This document shows positions 47,988 through 59,573 of a DNA stretch of 64,000 nt, in pieces. Both the position numbers and the translations under genes were made by a program. The notes beneath the pieces are model-generated. The model worked only from the letters and a program-made list of their open reading frames with translations, did not search any database and was not told the origin of the DNA. Numbering within the stretch: the first letter of the stretch is position 1; each line of letters opens with the position of its first letter. Origin of the DNA: Zelopaecilomyces penicillatus (Eukaryota > Ascomycota > Sordariomycetes > Hypocreales > Pseudodiploosporaceae); NCBI GenBank assembly GCA_005765155.1, contig VCCP01000004.1, forward strand, positions 2,542,001-2,606,000. Direction: 5' to 3'.

Positions 47988-50067
47988 TTACGGTCCCATG
48001 CGCAGTCCTGGAGGCCCACCTGGCCCACCAGCCAGCTTCGCAGCTAGCTTGGGGTACTTCTCCGTTACTTTGACCTGGGTTCTCGTCGCCTCAGCATACG
48101 ATAGGGCGTTAACAATCTCACCCTCGGTTCGGGCAAGCTCTGCAGCACGCTCAAAGTACTTTAGAGCTTCGGTGACATTGTTCTGCTGAAGGAGAAGCTG
48201 GGCCATGGTAGCCACAGCAATATCACACTCAGGGTCAACTATATAGATTGTTAGAAGCTGTTTTGAAAACGGCGTATCAAGAACACATGAGGCAACTTAC
48301 TAATCAGAGCTTTCTGGCAAAGACCCTCGGCCTCCTTGAAGTCAGCCTTCCACTGGAAGAGCGCCAGGGCCTTGTTGATTAATGGTAGAACGTTCATAGA
48401 CATGGGTTTGGACTGCTTCTCCATCTCCATTGCAGTATCAAACTTCTCGATGGCTTCGGAGAAGTTGCCCTGGTCGAGTAGCAGCTCTCCATAGTAGTTG
48501 TAGACGTCGGGCACCTTGGGGAAGTTCTTGATGCATCGTCGGAAAGTGGCCATAGATGACGCAATGGAGCCCATCTTGTACTGTGTCACACCCAGCTGGA
48601 TGTGGGAGAAGATGAAGTCCTTGTCGAGGTCGATGGACTTCTGGTAATCCTTTTGGGCGTTTGACAGGTCACCCTTGATGAAATAAGACTGGGCGCGATG
48701 ATAATAGACATCAGGGTCGTTGCTGTCTTGCTCGAGTGCCTTGGCAAATTCGGCCTCCGCCTTTTCGGGCTCTCCAAGCTCGAGACTGATGCTAGCGCGC
48801 TTGATGTAGCTCTGGATCATTGAGGGGTCAAGCTCAATGCTCTTATCAAAATCTTCAGTGGCCTCGGCGTGATTTCCGAGAAGGGTTCGGACTGTTCCCC
48901 TCAAGTTATAGGCCAGAGCCTCATGTTCGCCGAGCTCTCCCAACTCCAATGCCTTTTCAAAGGCTTGTCGTGCGTCCTCATATGCCTCGGCAGTCTTCTT
49001 GTCCAGAGATTGAAGACCAAGCTGGAGCTGGCCCAGGCCGGTGTCTAAGGGCAACTCAACTGAGTCATCAAGATCGGCGGGCCGAGCCTTTGCTCGGAAG
49101 CTCTGCAGATAGTTGCCAACAAAGATGGGGCTGGGAAGCTTGGCAGGTCTGGATTCCATGACCTCACGAGCCTTGTGCTCAGCAAACACCTTGAGCAGTC
49201 TCTCAACTGACTGGGCAGTGGACTCGCTCTTGAAGTTGTCGATGATGCATGAGGCGGTGAAGTCGAGGAGGGCCTCGGAATACATCTTCTGGTGTTCGTA
49301 GGCGGTTGCTCGGCGGTTGATGGCCTTGACGTACTCATCGTCCATGGCAATGGCGGCTGTCGTGTCATCGATGACCTTGTCCCACTCGCTCATGGCACTG
49401 TGGCATGCTGCTCTGTTGGAGTAGAAGACCGGGTCTGGCTTGCAGAGAATAGCCTTGGAGTACAGATCGATGGCCTTGTTGTAGGCTTTGTCGCCGTATG
49501 CCTTGTTGCCCGCCTGCTTCAGCTTGGCAGCGTACTCCTCACGCTGACCCTGGGTTAGACTAAGAACGATAGTCTCGTCAATTTCTGGGAGTCCAGTTTC
49601 GGTCTCGACGGAGACGGCTCGTGGCTGAGCAGGAGCAGCACCAGCAGGGGCCTCATTGGTGTCGCCAGTTTTGCGCTCTGCTTCCTTTCGCTTTCTCCTC
49701 TCTTTTTTGCTGAGCTTGGGCGATCCCTTGGACGTCTAGAGGGCAAAATCCAGTTAGCCGGGATTCTCCGGAGGGGCCAATTGCACAGCTGTAAATATGC
49801 GGGCAACACCACCAACATATGTGGGAAGCGTCAAAAAGAGCGGAAAGATATTAAAAAAAAACCAAAGACGGCTGGACATACCGAGTCAGAGTTCAGATAG
49901 TAAACCACACCAGCACCAGTGACAACAACAGCAACACCGGCAATTGTGTAGACCACGGCCTTATTTTCCGACACCCACGAAGAAACCCGGTCCCAGGTGG
50001 TAGATGGCGCGTCGACGGGGATGGTTGAGGGGCGGCCCGGAGGCATTGATGGAAGAGGATTCGCCAT
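47988..50067 (-). CDS. TOM70: Mitochondrial import receptor Tom70
   Basis: Exons 50067-49882, 49735-48301 and 48238-47988 encode 623 residues, normal for the family. Tom70 is the outer-membrane receptor that accepts carrier-type preproteins from Hsp70/Hsp90. Residues 36-58 are the membrane anchor (VVYTIAGVAVVVTGAGVVYYL), followed by a basic linker (KLSKKERRKRKEAERK) at the first splice junction. The cytosolic part is a TPR superhelix of about ten or eleven repeats. It includes the N-terminal chaperone clamp (AAKLKQAGNKAYGDKAYNKA) and later DPDVYYHRAQSYFIKGD and YNYYGELLLDQGNF. The C-terminus is Gly/Pro-rich (GGPGGPPGLRMGP). The gene is divergent from ABZ2 across 965 bases. Confidence 0.96.
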
Positions 50068-51032
50068 TATGAAGCCCTAGAAGATATTAAGAAAGAGGTC
50101 AAACGAAGGGACCAGGGGAAGGCAAAAGGATGTTTGGACCAAAGGGGGCGGTCGATGATGTAGGGGCGCAATGAGAGCTGCAGCAAGCTGAGGCACGCGC
50201 AGAAAAAAAGCTGGCCGGCTGGCTACTTGGACCTCGATTTTTCGAGCCCTTGGATCCATTACTAACCCGCCTCCACCAACTCATTACCTCAGAGATTCTA
50301 TGACGGACAGTGCCTGAGGCAGCGTTCGTGACAGCTAGCCAGCATAGCATCCACTCCTCTGGCGGTTTTTACAGGTGCCTCCTCCAGTGGCTGCAACGCT
50401 GTACAGGTAAAGGAACCCAACGTGAACACCGTGCATCCTTGCCTTCATGCATCGATGCCTCAACGGCATGCTCATAGCCAGGCCGCAACTACTACCTACC
50501 TGTAATTACGTCCACACACATTACGGCTCTGCAGGTATTTATATCTGTGGATGGAACCACCTGGTGTTGTTACTGCACGATTCAATGTACAATTATGGAG
50601 AAAGTAACACATGGCTGACTACCTGGCTTCTATCAGTGCCTGGAGGGGCTCTGCAATTGCTTGATTCGTTGTATCCTGTATGCATGGCAAAGTGGTTCGG
50701 TATATCGTTGAGTTGAGTTGCATCTCCACATCTTCCTTAGGGTTAGGGGTACTTTGTTCATCGGCGACTTCTTCATACTGCCTTTTCGTTATCGACAGGG
50801 GGGTTGCTAAGCCAATGCGTAGGATTTCGTAGCAGATGTAGCAATCCATCCTTTGTAACATTTCCGCTTGTCCCCTACTGCAAGATCGTTTGAAGACAAT
50901 TGCGTGCGTATGCGTGTCTACAACTACTAGTACGTGACAGGCGGTAATAAGTAGAACACCACTTCGCATCAGAAGTCTGTGTCTCCCATAATAGTAGCAC
51001 ATCCAACGAGGCTACTATTAGAATCCACTACA
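50068..51032. promoter_or_regulatory. Divergent region between TOM70 and ABZ2
   Basis: 965 bases between outward-facing starts, so both promoters lie here. A minus-strand frame of 127 codons near 50619-51002 is not protein-like. No specific element is identified. Confidence 0.5.
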
Positions 51033-51915
51033 ATGGCTGACGACTTCTCGCTCTTCACTTCTCTCCGGTACGACGTCGGGTTGAAGGAAGTCCCAGCCAA
51101 AGGTCTTGACTATGCCGGATGGAACTATCAGGATGGTTCTCCATTCTATATGCTCGGCTTTCACCGAGACCGCATGCTGAGGGCCGCGACTCACTGGCAG
51201 TGGAAAGCAGCAATCGAGGCTCTTTCGGGAGATGATGGGCTATTATCGCTCACCAGGTCGGCGGAAGAAGTCATTGGCCCTGCCCAGGAAACGCCACTGC
51301 GGGTTCGTATCGTAATGGACCACCAAGGCAAAATGACTGTGGAGAAGTTTAACGCAGCGCCAACTGCTCTTGCAAACCTGCTCCCAGAGCGGCTGCCTCC
51401 ACCAGGCTGCTCAAAGGGCCAAAATGAGCCTCTAGAGGAGCCTCTCTGGGTACTCATTGTCGATGAGGCGGATACCCCAAGGTCGGAATATACGCACTTC
51501 AAGACGACTAAGAGAGCCATGTACGACGATGCACGACAGAGGTTGGAAATCGCACCAACAGACCTGAAGGAGGTTCTCCTTATCAACAAGGACGATAGAA
51601 CCATAATGGAAGGCAGTCTCACCACGCCCTACTTTTGGAGAGATGGCAAATGGGTGACGCCCCCCGTTTCTGAGAGGTTCAGCTTGGAGGTAGGAAGCGG
51701 AGGCCAAGATGGAACATCAAGGAGATGGGCGCTGGAGAGGTAGGTCTGAACGTTTCGATGAATCGCCTATTGGCATCGTACTAAATGTGATATTTCACAG
51801 AGGACTGGTAATCGAGCAGCCTATTCCTGTGGCTTCTCTGAAAGAAGGCGAGCAGTGCTGGATCAGCAACGGCGTCAGGGGCTTCATCGCAGCAACGGTT
51901 CGCTTGAGTAAGTGA
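51033..51915 (+). CDS. ABZ2: Aminodeoxychorismate lyase-like PLP enzyme (class IV)
   Basis: Exons 51033-51739 and 51801-51915 encode 273 residues. The family member Abz2 of yeast releases pyruvate from 4-amino-4-deoxychorismate to make p-aminobenzoate for folate. Class IV fold-type features visible: FHRDRMLRAATHW near residue 50 (equivalent to the HLERL helix), the probable PLP-lysine segment THFKTTKRAMYDDAR around residue 180, and the cofactor-phosphate region MEGSLTTPYFWRDGKWVTPP. The second exon supplies RGLVIEQPIPVASLKEGE and a C-terminal SNGVRGFIAATV typical of the class. The start is the second ATG-type codon of the frame and begins MADDFSLFTSLRYD. Substrate assignment is by family resemblance only; other class IV aminotransferases are possible. 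Confidence 0.83.
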
Positions 51916-52682
51916 GCGCTTGGGTACACATTGCGTCAAGAAAGCCTAGGGATTTTTTAAGCCTTGAGCAATGAACTGCTAGGTAACTATGAGTTGACTG
52001 TTGTGAGCAGATTCCATGAATGTCGAGAAGTAACCTCTTTGGTCTAGAGAAGGCAGTTATGTATGCTCAAAACCTAGAAGCAAGTTCTCAAATTGAATCT
52101 TGTCCAGCAATAACGTTGCTTCGTGACAGGCTGACAAACATCCATGAACCACCTGTTTTTGACCACAAAAAAAAGCAAAAATCCCACATGATTTCTGAAA
52201 GCATTTTACTTCAAAGTGTATTTAATGCGAAGTTTGTGTCCAGATGCCAGACCTGAAGTTTCCAAAGTTTCGCAATTTGCTTCTTCTGTTCAGTGGGTGA
52301 ATGGTGTATAGTCCACTGTACATCCGCTGTAACTTGGCGCATCCCTGAATCCAAGCCGTCAGGCGCGTCTTCACGAGATTACATGGGAGCAGACGCCCCA
52401 GATACACAGCTCCTACAAGCTACAACATCGCTCCAGCAATCCAAAGCTCCCTTTTTGTCTGGTTTCAAGTGTACAGTCGCAAGCAAAACCGGTGAAGTAT
52501 TGTCTTGCCGTCTAATAAAATAGAGAGAAACGGGCCAATTACCTGGCAAAGCCACTTCAATTCACTCCGCCATCCTACGCATATAAAGAGGGCCCAACCT
52601 GGGCTGTGATGATTCTGCACGTTGCACTTTGGACAGATACTCTGTCTTTGCACTCTGAGAGAAATACGAGGCACAGATCACC
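51916..52682. other. ABZ2 to F-box gene intergenic region
   Basis: 767 bases between same-strand genes, AT-rich. A TATA-like CATATAAAG occurs near 52579-52587, about 100 bases before the next start codon, a plausible core promoter. No gene seen. Confidence 0.6.
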
Positions 52683-54935
52683 ATGCCTCCGAACCAAGCA
52701 GCAGAGGCGGAAGCAGCCATCGAGGCTGGCCGTAAACATTACACGGCAAAACGTTATAAACCAGCTCTGATACAGTTTACCAAAGTATAATCATCCCCTT
52801 CAGTTAGTCGATTAACCGCACTATATGTACTGACTGACTGACTGACAGGCCATGAGTCTTTGTCCCTGTACTCGGGGAACAAAGAGAGAAAGATGCTCCT
52901 GTAAGAACTTTGAGGAAGTCGCTTTAAAAGATGGTAGTATCTTTAAAGAAGCCATGTACAACTGCAAATGCCACATAGGACAGACCTTCAATAAGTGCGA
53001 TAAGAGCGCACATATTCAGGCTCTGGATTACCGGGCGGCTACTTTTGAACAACTGGAGGAGCTTGAACGTGCCAAGAAGGATGCTGAATGGATGCTAGAG
53101 CTCGCACCCCGGCTACCAGATGTGCGTATCATCTGTGATCTAGACGCTCTGGCACGCAAGGCTGACAGTGAAACAGGGCTACTTGCGACTAGGAAAGGTG
53201 GCTCGTCTTCAGAAGAAGAGCGAGTTTGCCTGGAAAGTGTATAATGCGGGAATCGATGTTGGAACCAGCAATGGGACGCTAGAGTCAACGAAGATGCAGG
53301 TGCGTTTTCTAACACTGATCTATAACTACCAAATATGAGATGCCTAACACCAGATTTAGCAATTAATTAAAGCTCGGGTGCCACTACAACTTCGGTTCAC
53401 GTACAAGGATCCTCTAAAGCTGCCCATGGAAATCATCCAGCTGATCTTTGAGTCTCTTGATTTTATCACACGAATGTAAGTTCCGTAACTACCCCCTTTA
53501 GGAGACAGTTGTAGCTGATAATGTCTTGTACTTGACTGGCTAAAGTCGATGCCTTCGAGTGTGCAAACCTTGGAATGCCATCCTAAGTGCTCGGGGGAAT
53601 GAACGTCTGTGGAGATCCCTGTGTCTCGTGGGCACTGCTATGCCGAGGCGACCTCTGCGTTTTGATAGCATCAAGAAACTTCTCAAACTATCACACAACG
53701 ACGTACGAGAAATCACCATCGAAGCTAGCAGGCAATCTGGTATGACACAGGCCAAGTTCCTTTGTCTTTTGAACGGCGCCAGAAATCTTGAGAGTCTTGA
53801 CCTTCGCCGGCCATTTGAGCCCCTCGAGCTACCTGTGAACTTTAGGCATTTGAAGCGCGTTGCTCTCGACGGCTTTGGTGTCCACGATGTGCCGGCAAAT
53901 AACGGATCTAATCATTATTACAAGTTTCTCAACAAGGCTGCTGAGTGTGTACAGGACTTGCATCTCATAGGTCTTCCAGCGGAATGGGGGTCGGGAATGA
54001 TTCCCTCTATGCCCAACTTGAAGTTGTTCTGTGTAAAGGGCCTGATGAATCAGCGAAACACACGAGAACTCCTTCCTATAGTAAGTATTAAAATTCCGTG
54101 CCCCTCATGGTTCATCGTGGTAACACAAAGGCAGTTGGTGTTTCTTGCCAAAGGCCCGAATCTTGAGCAATTGTTATTGGAGAATATAACCGTGGCAGCT
54201 GCTCTAGAAGATAGCGAGTGGAAAAAACTCTGTCCAAAGCTACAAGCGCTCAGGGTTTCTCAATCCTCAATGCCAGCGAGCGTGCCGTATCGTATTCTTA
54301 CTTCATTGAATGGGGGGAAGCTGTTGCAGCACCTAGACTTTTCAATGCCGTGGGAATATGTCCAATCATTTAATCGTCCTAGTGACAGCTTAGTGGAGAA
54401 GCTCGACGGTCAGGTCAATAAGTACGAAAACTTGAGGTCCGTTCGTTTCAACCAGTTTTGTCTCTGCCCCGAAAAGGCTCGGCAGCTTTTTGATGCTCCA
54501 ATCAAGGACGGCAAGATGGAGTCATTTGACATTGTCTTTCCGCTCGAGGGCTTGAACCAGCAACGAACGGGCCAGTCGAGTCGAGAACATCTCGACGGGT
54601 ACGGGTGGCTCAGGGGTGCAACTTCCATTCGCTGCATGGGGGTTTTCCAGTTCACTTTTGATAAGTTTCCACGCAACGAGAATGACTTGCCACTACCGAG
54701 CTTTCTCGCCACGTTTCCGAATCTAGAAGTACTCGAGATAAAGTCGGATAATTATGGAGAGGCAGAGCTCTGCACCATTATCAAGGCTATCTTAAAAGTG
54801 ACTCATCTCAAAACGCTGTATCAGAGTACTGTAAGGGGGGTCTTGATGGATCAGCTGAAGAAATTGGCGAACAGTCATGGTGTAAACCTGGAATTTGGAG
54901 AGCGGCCCCGCCAATGGCCGTACCCGATTATATAG
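52683..54935 (+). CDS. TPR/F-box protein with cysteine-rich insertion (Pof3/Dia2-like layout)
   Basis: Six exons: 52683-52784, 52849-53121, 53177-53299, 53360-53475, 53546-54080 and 54135-54935, giving 649 residues. The N-terminal 160 residues form TPR-like helices (AAIEAGRKHYTAKRYKPALI, LDYRAATFEQLEELERAKKD, DGYLRLGKVARLQKK). They are interrupted at residues 39-89 by a segment with seven Cys (39, 41, 50, 52, 73, 75, 84) and two His. The F-box is at about 185-225 (LPMEIIQLIFESLDF, then RCLRVCKPWNAIL). The remainder has irregular leucine-rich repeats (NLESLDLRR, NLEQLLLENI, NLEVLEIKS). The order TPR, F-box, LRR is that of fission yeast Pof3 and budding yeast Dia2, SCF adaptors for genome stability, but fungal genomes hold many such proteins and orthology is uncertain. 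The fifth intron is 54 bases and stays open if retained. Confidence 0.85.
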
Positions 54936-55395
54936 TTAGTTAGTATATCACAAACATGAATGAATAACTAATTGGACATATTAATGTATCATTAGACGAC
55001 AAGCGCTACTTCCTCAATGGTGCCGGAACTTGGTCCTGTGGGAAATCATGAGGGTCTCAACTTGTGATTGATATGACATGCAAGAAGTGATCGGCTGGAG
55101 TGAAGGCTTATTCTTATCTAGGAGACTATCTATCCAAACCTCACATATGACGAACTGCAGACGTCGCAGGTGTTGGGGTTTGTCCGATCGACTATTCACA
55201 AAATGCTCATATGTTTAGAGCGCCTACGCCAGAAGAGGCAAAGCTGTGGTTTGTTTCATGTGAATACTTGCCCTCTATTCTTGTCGCGTGCAGTCTCCAA
55301 TGAGGCTTCCCAATCCGAAGTGCCTGCCCTGCAAGGATGTTCCCTCTTATGGCTTCTAACGACACAAATAGTCATTCTCAGGGGCTCAATTCCTT
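54936..55395. other. Convergent 3' region, F-box and GTPase genes
   Basis: 460 bases between converging stops, AT-rich on the left. Expected to contain both polyadenylation regions. No gene seen. Confidence 0.6.
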
Positions 55396-56905
55396 TCAAC
55401 CCCGTCCAACTTTAAAGGAAAGAATCTGCAATAAGTTAGCTCCGTAAAACTTACAGTTTCTAATCACACAATGGGAGAGGACGAAAAAGGGATGAAAAGA
55501 GAAAACTGACATCGTTCTTTCCTACAGCGACGAGATCATCCTCGGCCACTCTCATATTGCCCACGCCTTCGATGAATGCAATCGGCGCATCTCCCATTAC
55601 TTTACGGGCAATATCACCAACAGTCAACCCCTTTTGGACAAGAACACAGTCCCGAAACACAAACTTGGATTCTGCTGCCCCAGAGCCAAAAGTCGTCGTG
55701 TTTCGCACAGGGAATATGGGTACGAGGCCCAGGAGATCTGCAGCCTTTGATAAAACCTGCACGACACCAGTCGATCCAAACCGATAAAGCACCATGTCCT
55801 TTAAGTTTTCTATTCGATTCCGGTTCTTCTCGTCAAGGTCCTTGAGTCCGCCTCCAGTTGGGTCGCCTTGTTCTATCAGATCCTCCTTTGTGTCGATGAA
55901 CTCGCTCCCTTCTACGTACCGAATATACCCCTGCTTGGCCATTTTCCGCAAGAAGATCTCTGAAACGGCGGAGCAAAGGACGATGGTGTTTGGGTCTTGC
56001 ATCTTTGCAATCTTGGAAATGTTCTTATCGGCGTCCGGGTGGTCGATTTTGTTCAGGGCAATCACGGTCGGGAATTTCTCGTCCACGAATGAGTTGACAA
56101 TGTGTTCAACGGTCTCGTCAGACCAAGTCTCCAGTGGTTCCTTGACGCCTGATCGGTCCAGCGTCCGATTGATGACAGTAGATGTGGAACCGTATCCTGA
56201 AAATTGGCCTTGTAATGTGTCGACGGCCGCGGCCTTGACGGCTATGTGTCGTCGCCGAATGGAGGGCCACTTCTGTATCAGATTGCCCAGAATCCAGGCT
56301 ACAATCTCGCTGCGTAGCCATGCAATATCTACTGACGGATCGTAGCCTCTTGTTTCCTTTCCTTCCGCATCCACTGTCCCTGAGGCGTCGACAACATGGA
56401 TAAGTGCGTCGGCGTGACGTAGATCATCCAGAAACTTGTTCCCTAAGCCCTGTCCCTGATGCGCGCCGGGCACCAACCCTGCAACATCCAACAGTTCAAT
56501 AGGTACTGAGCGCCGTCCATCCACGCAAGAGCCGTAATTGGGTTTGCATCTGTCGGTGAGGTTATGTCTTGCGCACGCACAGTCGATCTGAAGGTATCCA
56601 ATCGCCCGCTGAGGATCAATGGTGGTGAAGCTAGAAGTTCAAAGCCAGGTTAGCGAGTCCCCTGGCCGATTTCGATTTGTGATAGAGGATAGGTTCTGGG
56701 AGCGCATTTACGGAAAATTGCCTATTCAAGAGAGGACATCAGCGCCTTTTCCCTTTGCACTGAGTTTTGCAAATTCAAAATCGCTCGTGCATGGAAGAGG
56801 TTTCTACCAACCAACTTTGGATGAGGCGTCGGTCAAGCTGTTGAGCGTGCTGCTCTTCCCCGCCGACGGCTTCCCCACGAGCCCAATGAGGGGATCGCGA
56901 GGCAT
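55396..56905 (-). CDS. Obg/YchF-class GTPase, YGR210C type, with TGS domain
   Basis: Exons 56905-56812, 56721-56712, 56630-55511 and 55425-55396 encode 417 residues. The family is close to Ola1/YchF and Obg translation-linked NTPases; the cellular role of the yeast member is poorly known. The P-loop is GKPSAGKS at residues 11-18. Switch I, NFPFTTIDP, is assembled from three exons, the middle one being ten bases. G3 is DVAGLVPGAHQGQGLGNKF and G4 is NKIDHP. A Cys-bearing insertion, CACARHNLTDRCKPNYGSC, follows switch I and is typical of this subfamily. The C-terminal TGS domain ends in the last 30-base exon, ILSFKVGRG. Without that exon the frame would run on into unrelated residues, so the four-exon model fits the family best. 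Confidence 0.92.
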
Positions 56906-57671
56906 GGCGGGGGAGACGAATAAGAACTGAGGGGCACTGAGGGATGAAGAGCGGTTAGGACTCTGTTTGACTAGGCAGTCCGAAGCGGCTCAGAACAAGT
57001 CAAGGTAGTATTGGACTGATAGAGAGTATTCGAATGCTCTGCGATCAAGCAACAACCAAGCAACGATTGAGTGAGACTAGTTTTTTTTGAAGTTGCGACT
57101 AAAAAAAAAGTTGATTCTGTCGCAAAATTCAATCTTGGCGTCAATTGACTGCGCCTAGCGTAGCCAGAAGCTGTTGGCGGGGTCCTCAATGACACTTGAA
57201 AGCCCCTACAGGGCTTAGTACCTACAGTGGTGTATTTGGAATGATTAGACAAGAATTACCAAGGCAAAGCTCAAGTCAAACGCCAGTTTGAAGATAAATA
57301 ACAGTGAATTGATTATGATAATTCAAAGTCATCACAAACACTTTCTAGCAAAGACAGACGCTAACATTTAAACAATAAAGTGTCTTGTGGTCCACGGTTT
57401 TGAATTGAGGTATAATAACCTATTGTACCGTACCTGGTGCCCTATAGTACTCTTCATGCCGTTGTAGACCAGCGCTTGTACGACCTGTAATTTTCACACA
57501 TCCACTAATGATCAAGAATGCATGGCCCCTGGGAGGGCCGAGTTTATAGCGGCTACTTGGTCTGTCCAATGACGGGAACTTGGTATTAATCCAATCCCGA
57601 AAAGTCAATACCCTCCTGTCTAGTGACGGAAAGACAGCTCATCTTCGTTTCCATCTCATAATACCCTCATC
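56906..57671. promoter_or_regulatory. Divergent promoter region, GTPase and SET-domain genes
   Basis: 766 bases between outward-facing starts. AT-rich in the middle (57290-57400). Both promoters must lie here; no specific element is identified. Confidence 0.5.
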
Positions 57672-59573
57672 ATGCCACCTAACCAGTTACCGATTGACAC
57701 TTTTCCAGCCTGGGCTTTGTTAAACAGCTTGGACTTTGCTCAAGCAAAACTCCAAGATGTAGAGGGAAAAGGATTCGGTCTTGTGTCCTGCAAAGATATC
57801 GCGAGCGAGGACGACGGCGGTGCCAGCAACGTGGAACTACTCAGGATCCCCCATGACCTCATATTATCTTCAGACGCTATTGAAAACTATGCCAAGGTCG
57901 ACCAAAATTTCAAACAGCTTCTCGATGCTGCTGGCCGCCAGGTACACCCATGTATCCTCAATGGACTCTTGCTTGACCGCTGACAACGAGGAGTCCACCC
58001 GAGGAGACATCATGCTGTACTTACTATTACATCTTGTCATGTCAAAGAGAGGGCAACACATAACTAGAGGGTGTGCGCCAACACCATGGTCCGAATATGT
58101 CAAGTTCCTGCCCCGCCCGATCCCGGTGCCCACCATGTGGACTGAAGCTGAGCAGCTGTTGCTGAGAGGCACATCTCTCGAGGTAAGATGGATCTGTCGG
58201 CTCTTTTCGGGTGAGCGGAAGGATGACCTTTGGGCTGTTCATTGCCAACGATACGCCCCCATCCCGAAACCATGTAATGCCATTGGATAAGACTAATCCA
58301 AGTGTTTAGTCCGCACTTGAGGCCAAGATGTCAGCCCTGGCCAACGAGTTTGATCAGCTACGGGAAGATTCCTCCAAGCTCCAGTTTTGGTATACATTGT
58401 TTTGGGAGCACGGAACAACTGGGCTGGAAGATTGGGCCTTGGTTGATGCTTGGTATAGATCGAGATGTCTAGAGCTACCCCATACCGGTGTGGTCATGGT
58501 CCCTGGCCTAGACATGGCAAACCATTCGTCTAGCCCAACTGCGTACTACGAAGAGGATGGCAAGGGTGATGTGGCTCTGCTAATGCGTCAAGATCGCGGG
58601 GTATCATGCGGGGATGAGATCTCGATATCTTACGGAGAGGCCAAATCTGCAGGTGAGATGCTGTTCAGCTATGGGTTCATTGACAAAGACTCCAACGTAC
58701 AGGAGATGACACTACATCTCAACACTCTCCCTGATGATCCACTTGCCATGGCAAAACTTCACGTATTCGGTGGACCACCGGCCGTGAAGTTTTTCGTATC
58801 AAACGAAGAGTTCAGCTGGGATTGCCAGTTTGTATATCTCATGTGTGTCAATGAAGAAGATGGGCTGGATCTCCAAGTGGTGCAAGATGCAGAAGGCAAT
58901 CGCCACCTACGACTCTTCTGGCAAGAAGATGATGTTACTGAGAGAGCGCGCGATTTCGAGACTCTCATACAAGGCCACCCGCTCTGTCAAGTTTTTAAAC
59001 TCCGAGCTGTTGCTGTGTTGCTCGACAGGGTTGAGACCCAGTTGGACAGGATCGGTTCCGAGATGTTCCACAACATGGCGGAGTCGTTGGGCGCCACAGA
59101 CCCACCGAATGAGAGCTGCATTAGGGCCGTTGAGCTGTTGAGAGAAAACGAAACTAAAATATTGACAGGCGTTGCAAAGGTGCTCGAACATCAGGTACGT
59201 GGATACTGGCGTTTTCTCCTGAACCTCATTTCTCTACGGAAACCTTGGCGACGGCCTGTGCGTGCTCGTCAAGTATATGTTTTCATTTTGCGTTCAAATC
59301 ATTTCATCCTGCTTGTCAATCAACATGCGTACAAAAGAAGAGAACCATACCATTTCCTACTGCGGTTTTTTTTGTCTGGGGAGTTCCTTTTCATCCCCCT
59401 TTCCCCCAGTAGATACTGAAAATAAAAGCTAATAAGCCAGCGTAATGGCTGAACAGAAGGCGAAACTCCTCACCGATCGTCACGTGGTGGCATATCTCGG
59501 ATCGATGGAAGATACCCAAAATAAACAAGCGTCACCAGGGTCTGTGGCCAATGAGGAGGAGGATTTTAGCTGA
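57672..59573 (+). CDS. SET-domain protein lysine methyltransferase (LSMT/Rkm class)
   Basis: Exons 57672-57941, 57991-58182, 58310-59194 and 59457-59573 encode 487 residues. The class methylates lysines of non-histone proteins, often ribosomal proteins or elongation factors, using S-adenosylmethionine. The split SET domain is recognisable: an N-terminal strand with GKGFGLVSCKDI (residues about 32-43) and a long helical insertion (I-SET). Then come LDMANHSSSPTAYY with the NHS cofactor motif near residue 212, and GDEISISYGEAKS with the catalytic Tyr. A Rubisco-LSMT type substrate-binding helical domain follows. The fourth exon (ending EEEDFS) is chosen because KAKLLTDRHVVAYL continues the helix. 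If its 262-base intron is retained the frame runs to 59419 with a different tail. The substrate is unknown. Confidence 0.85.
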
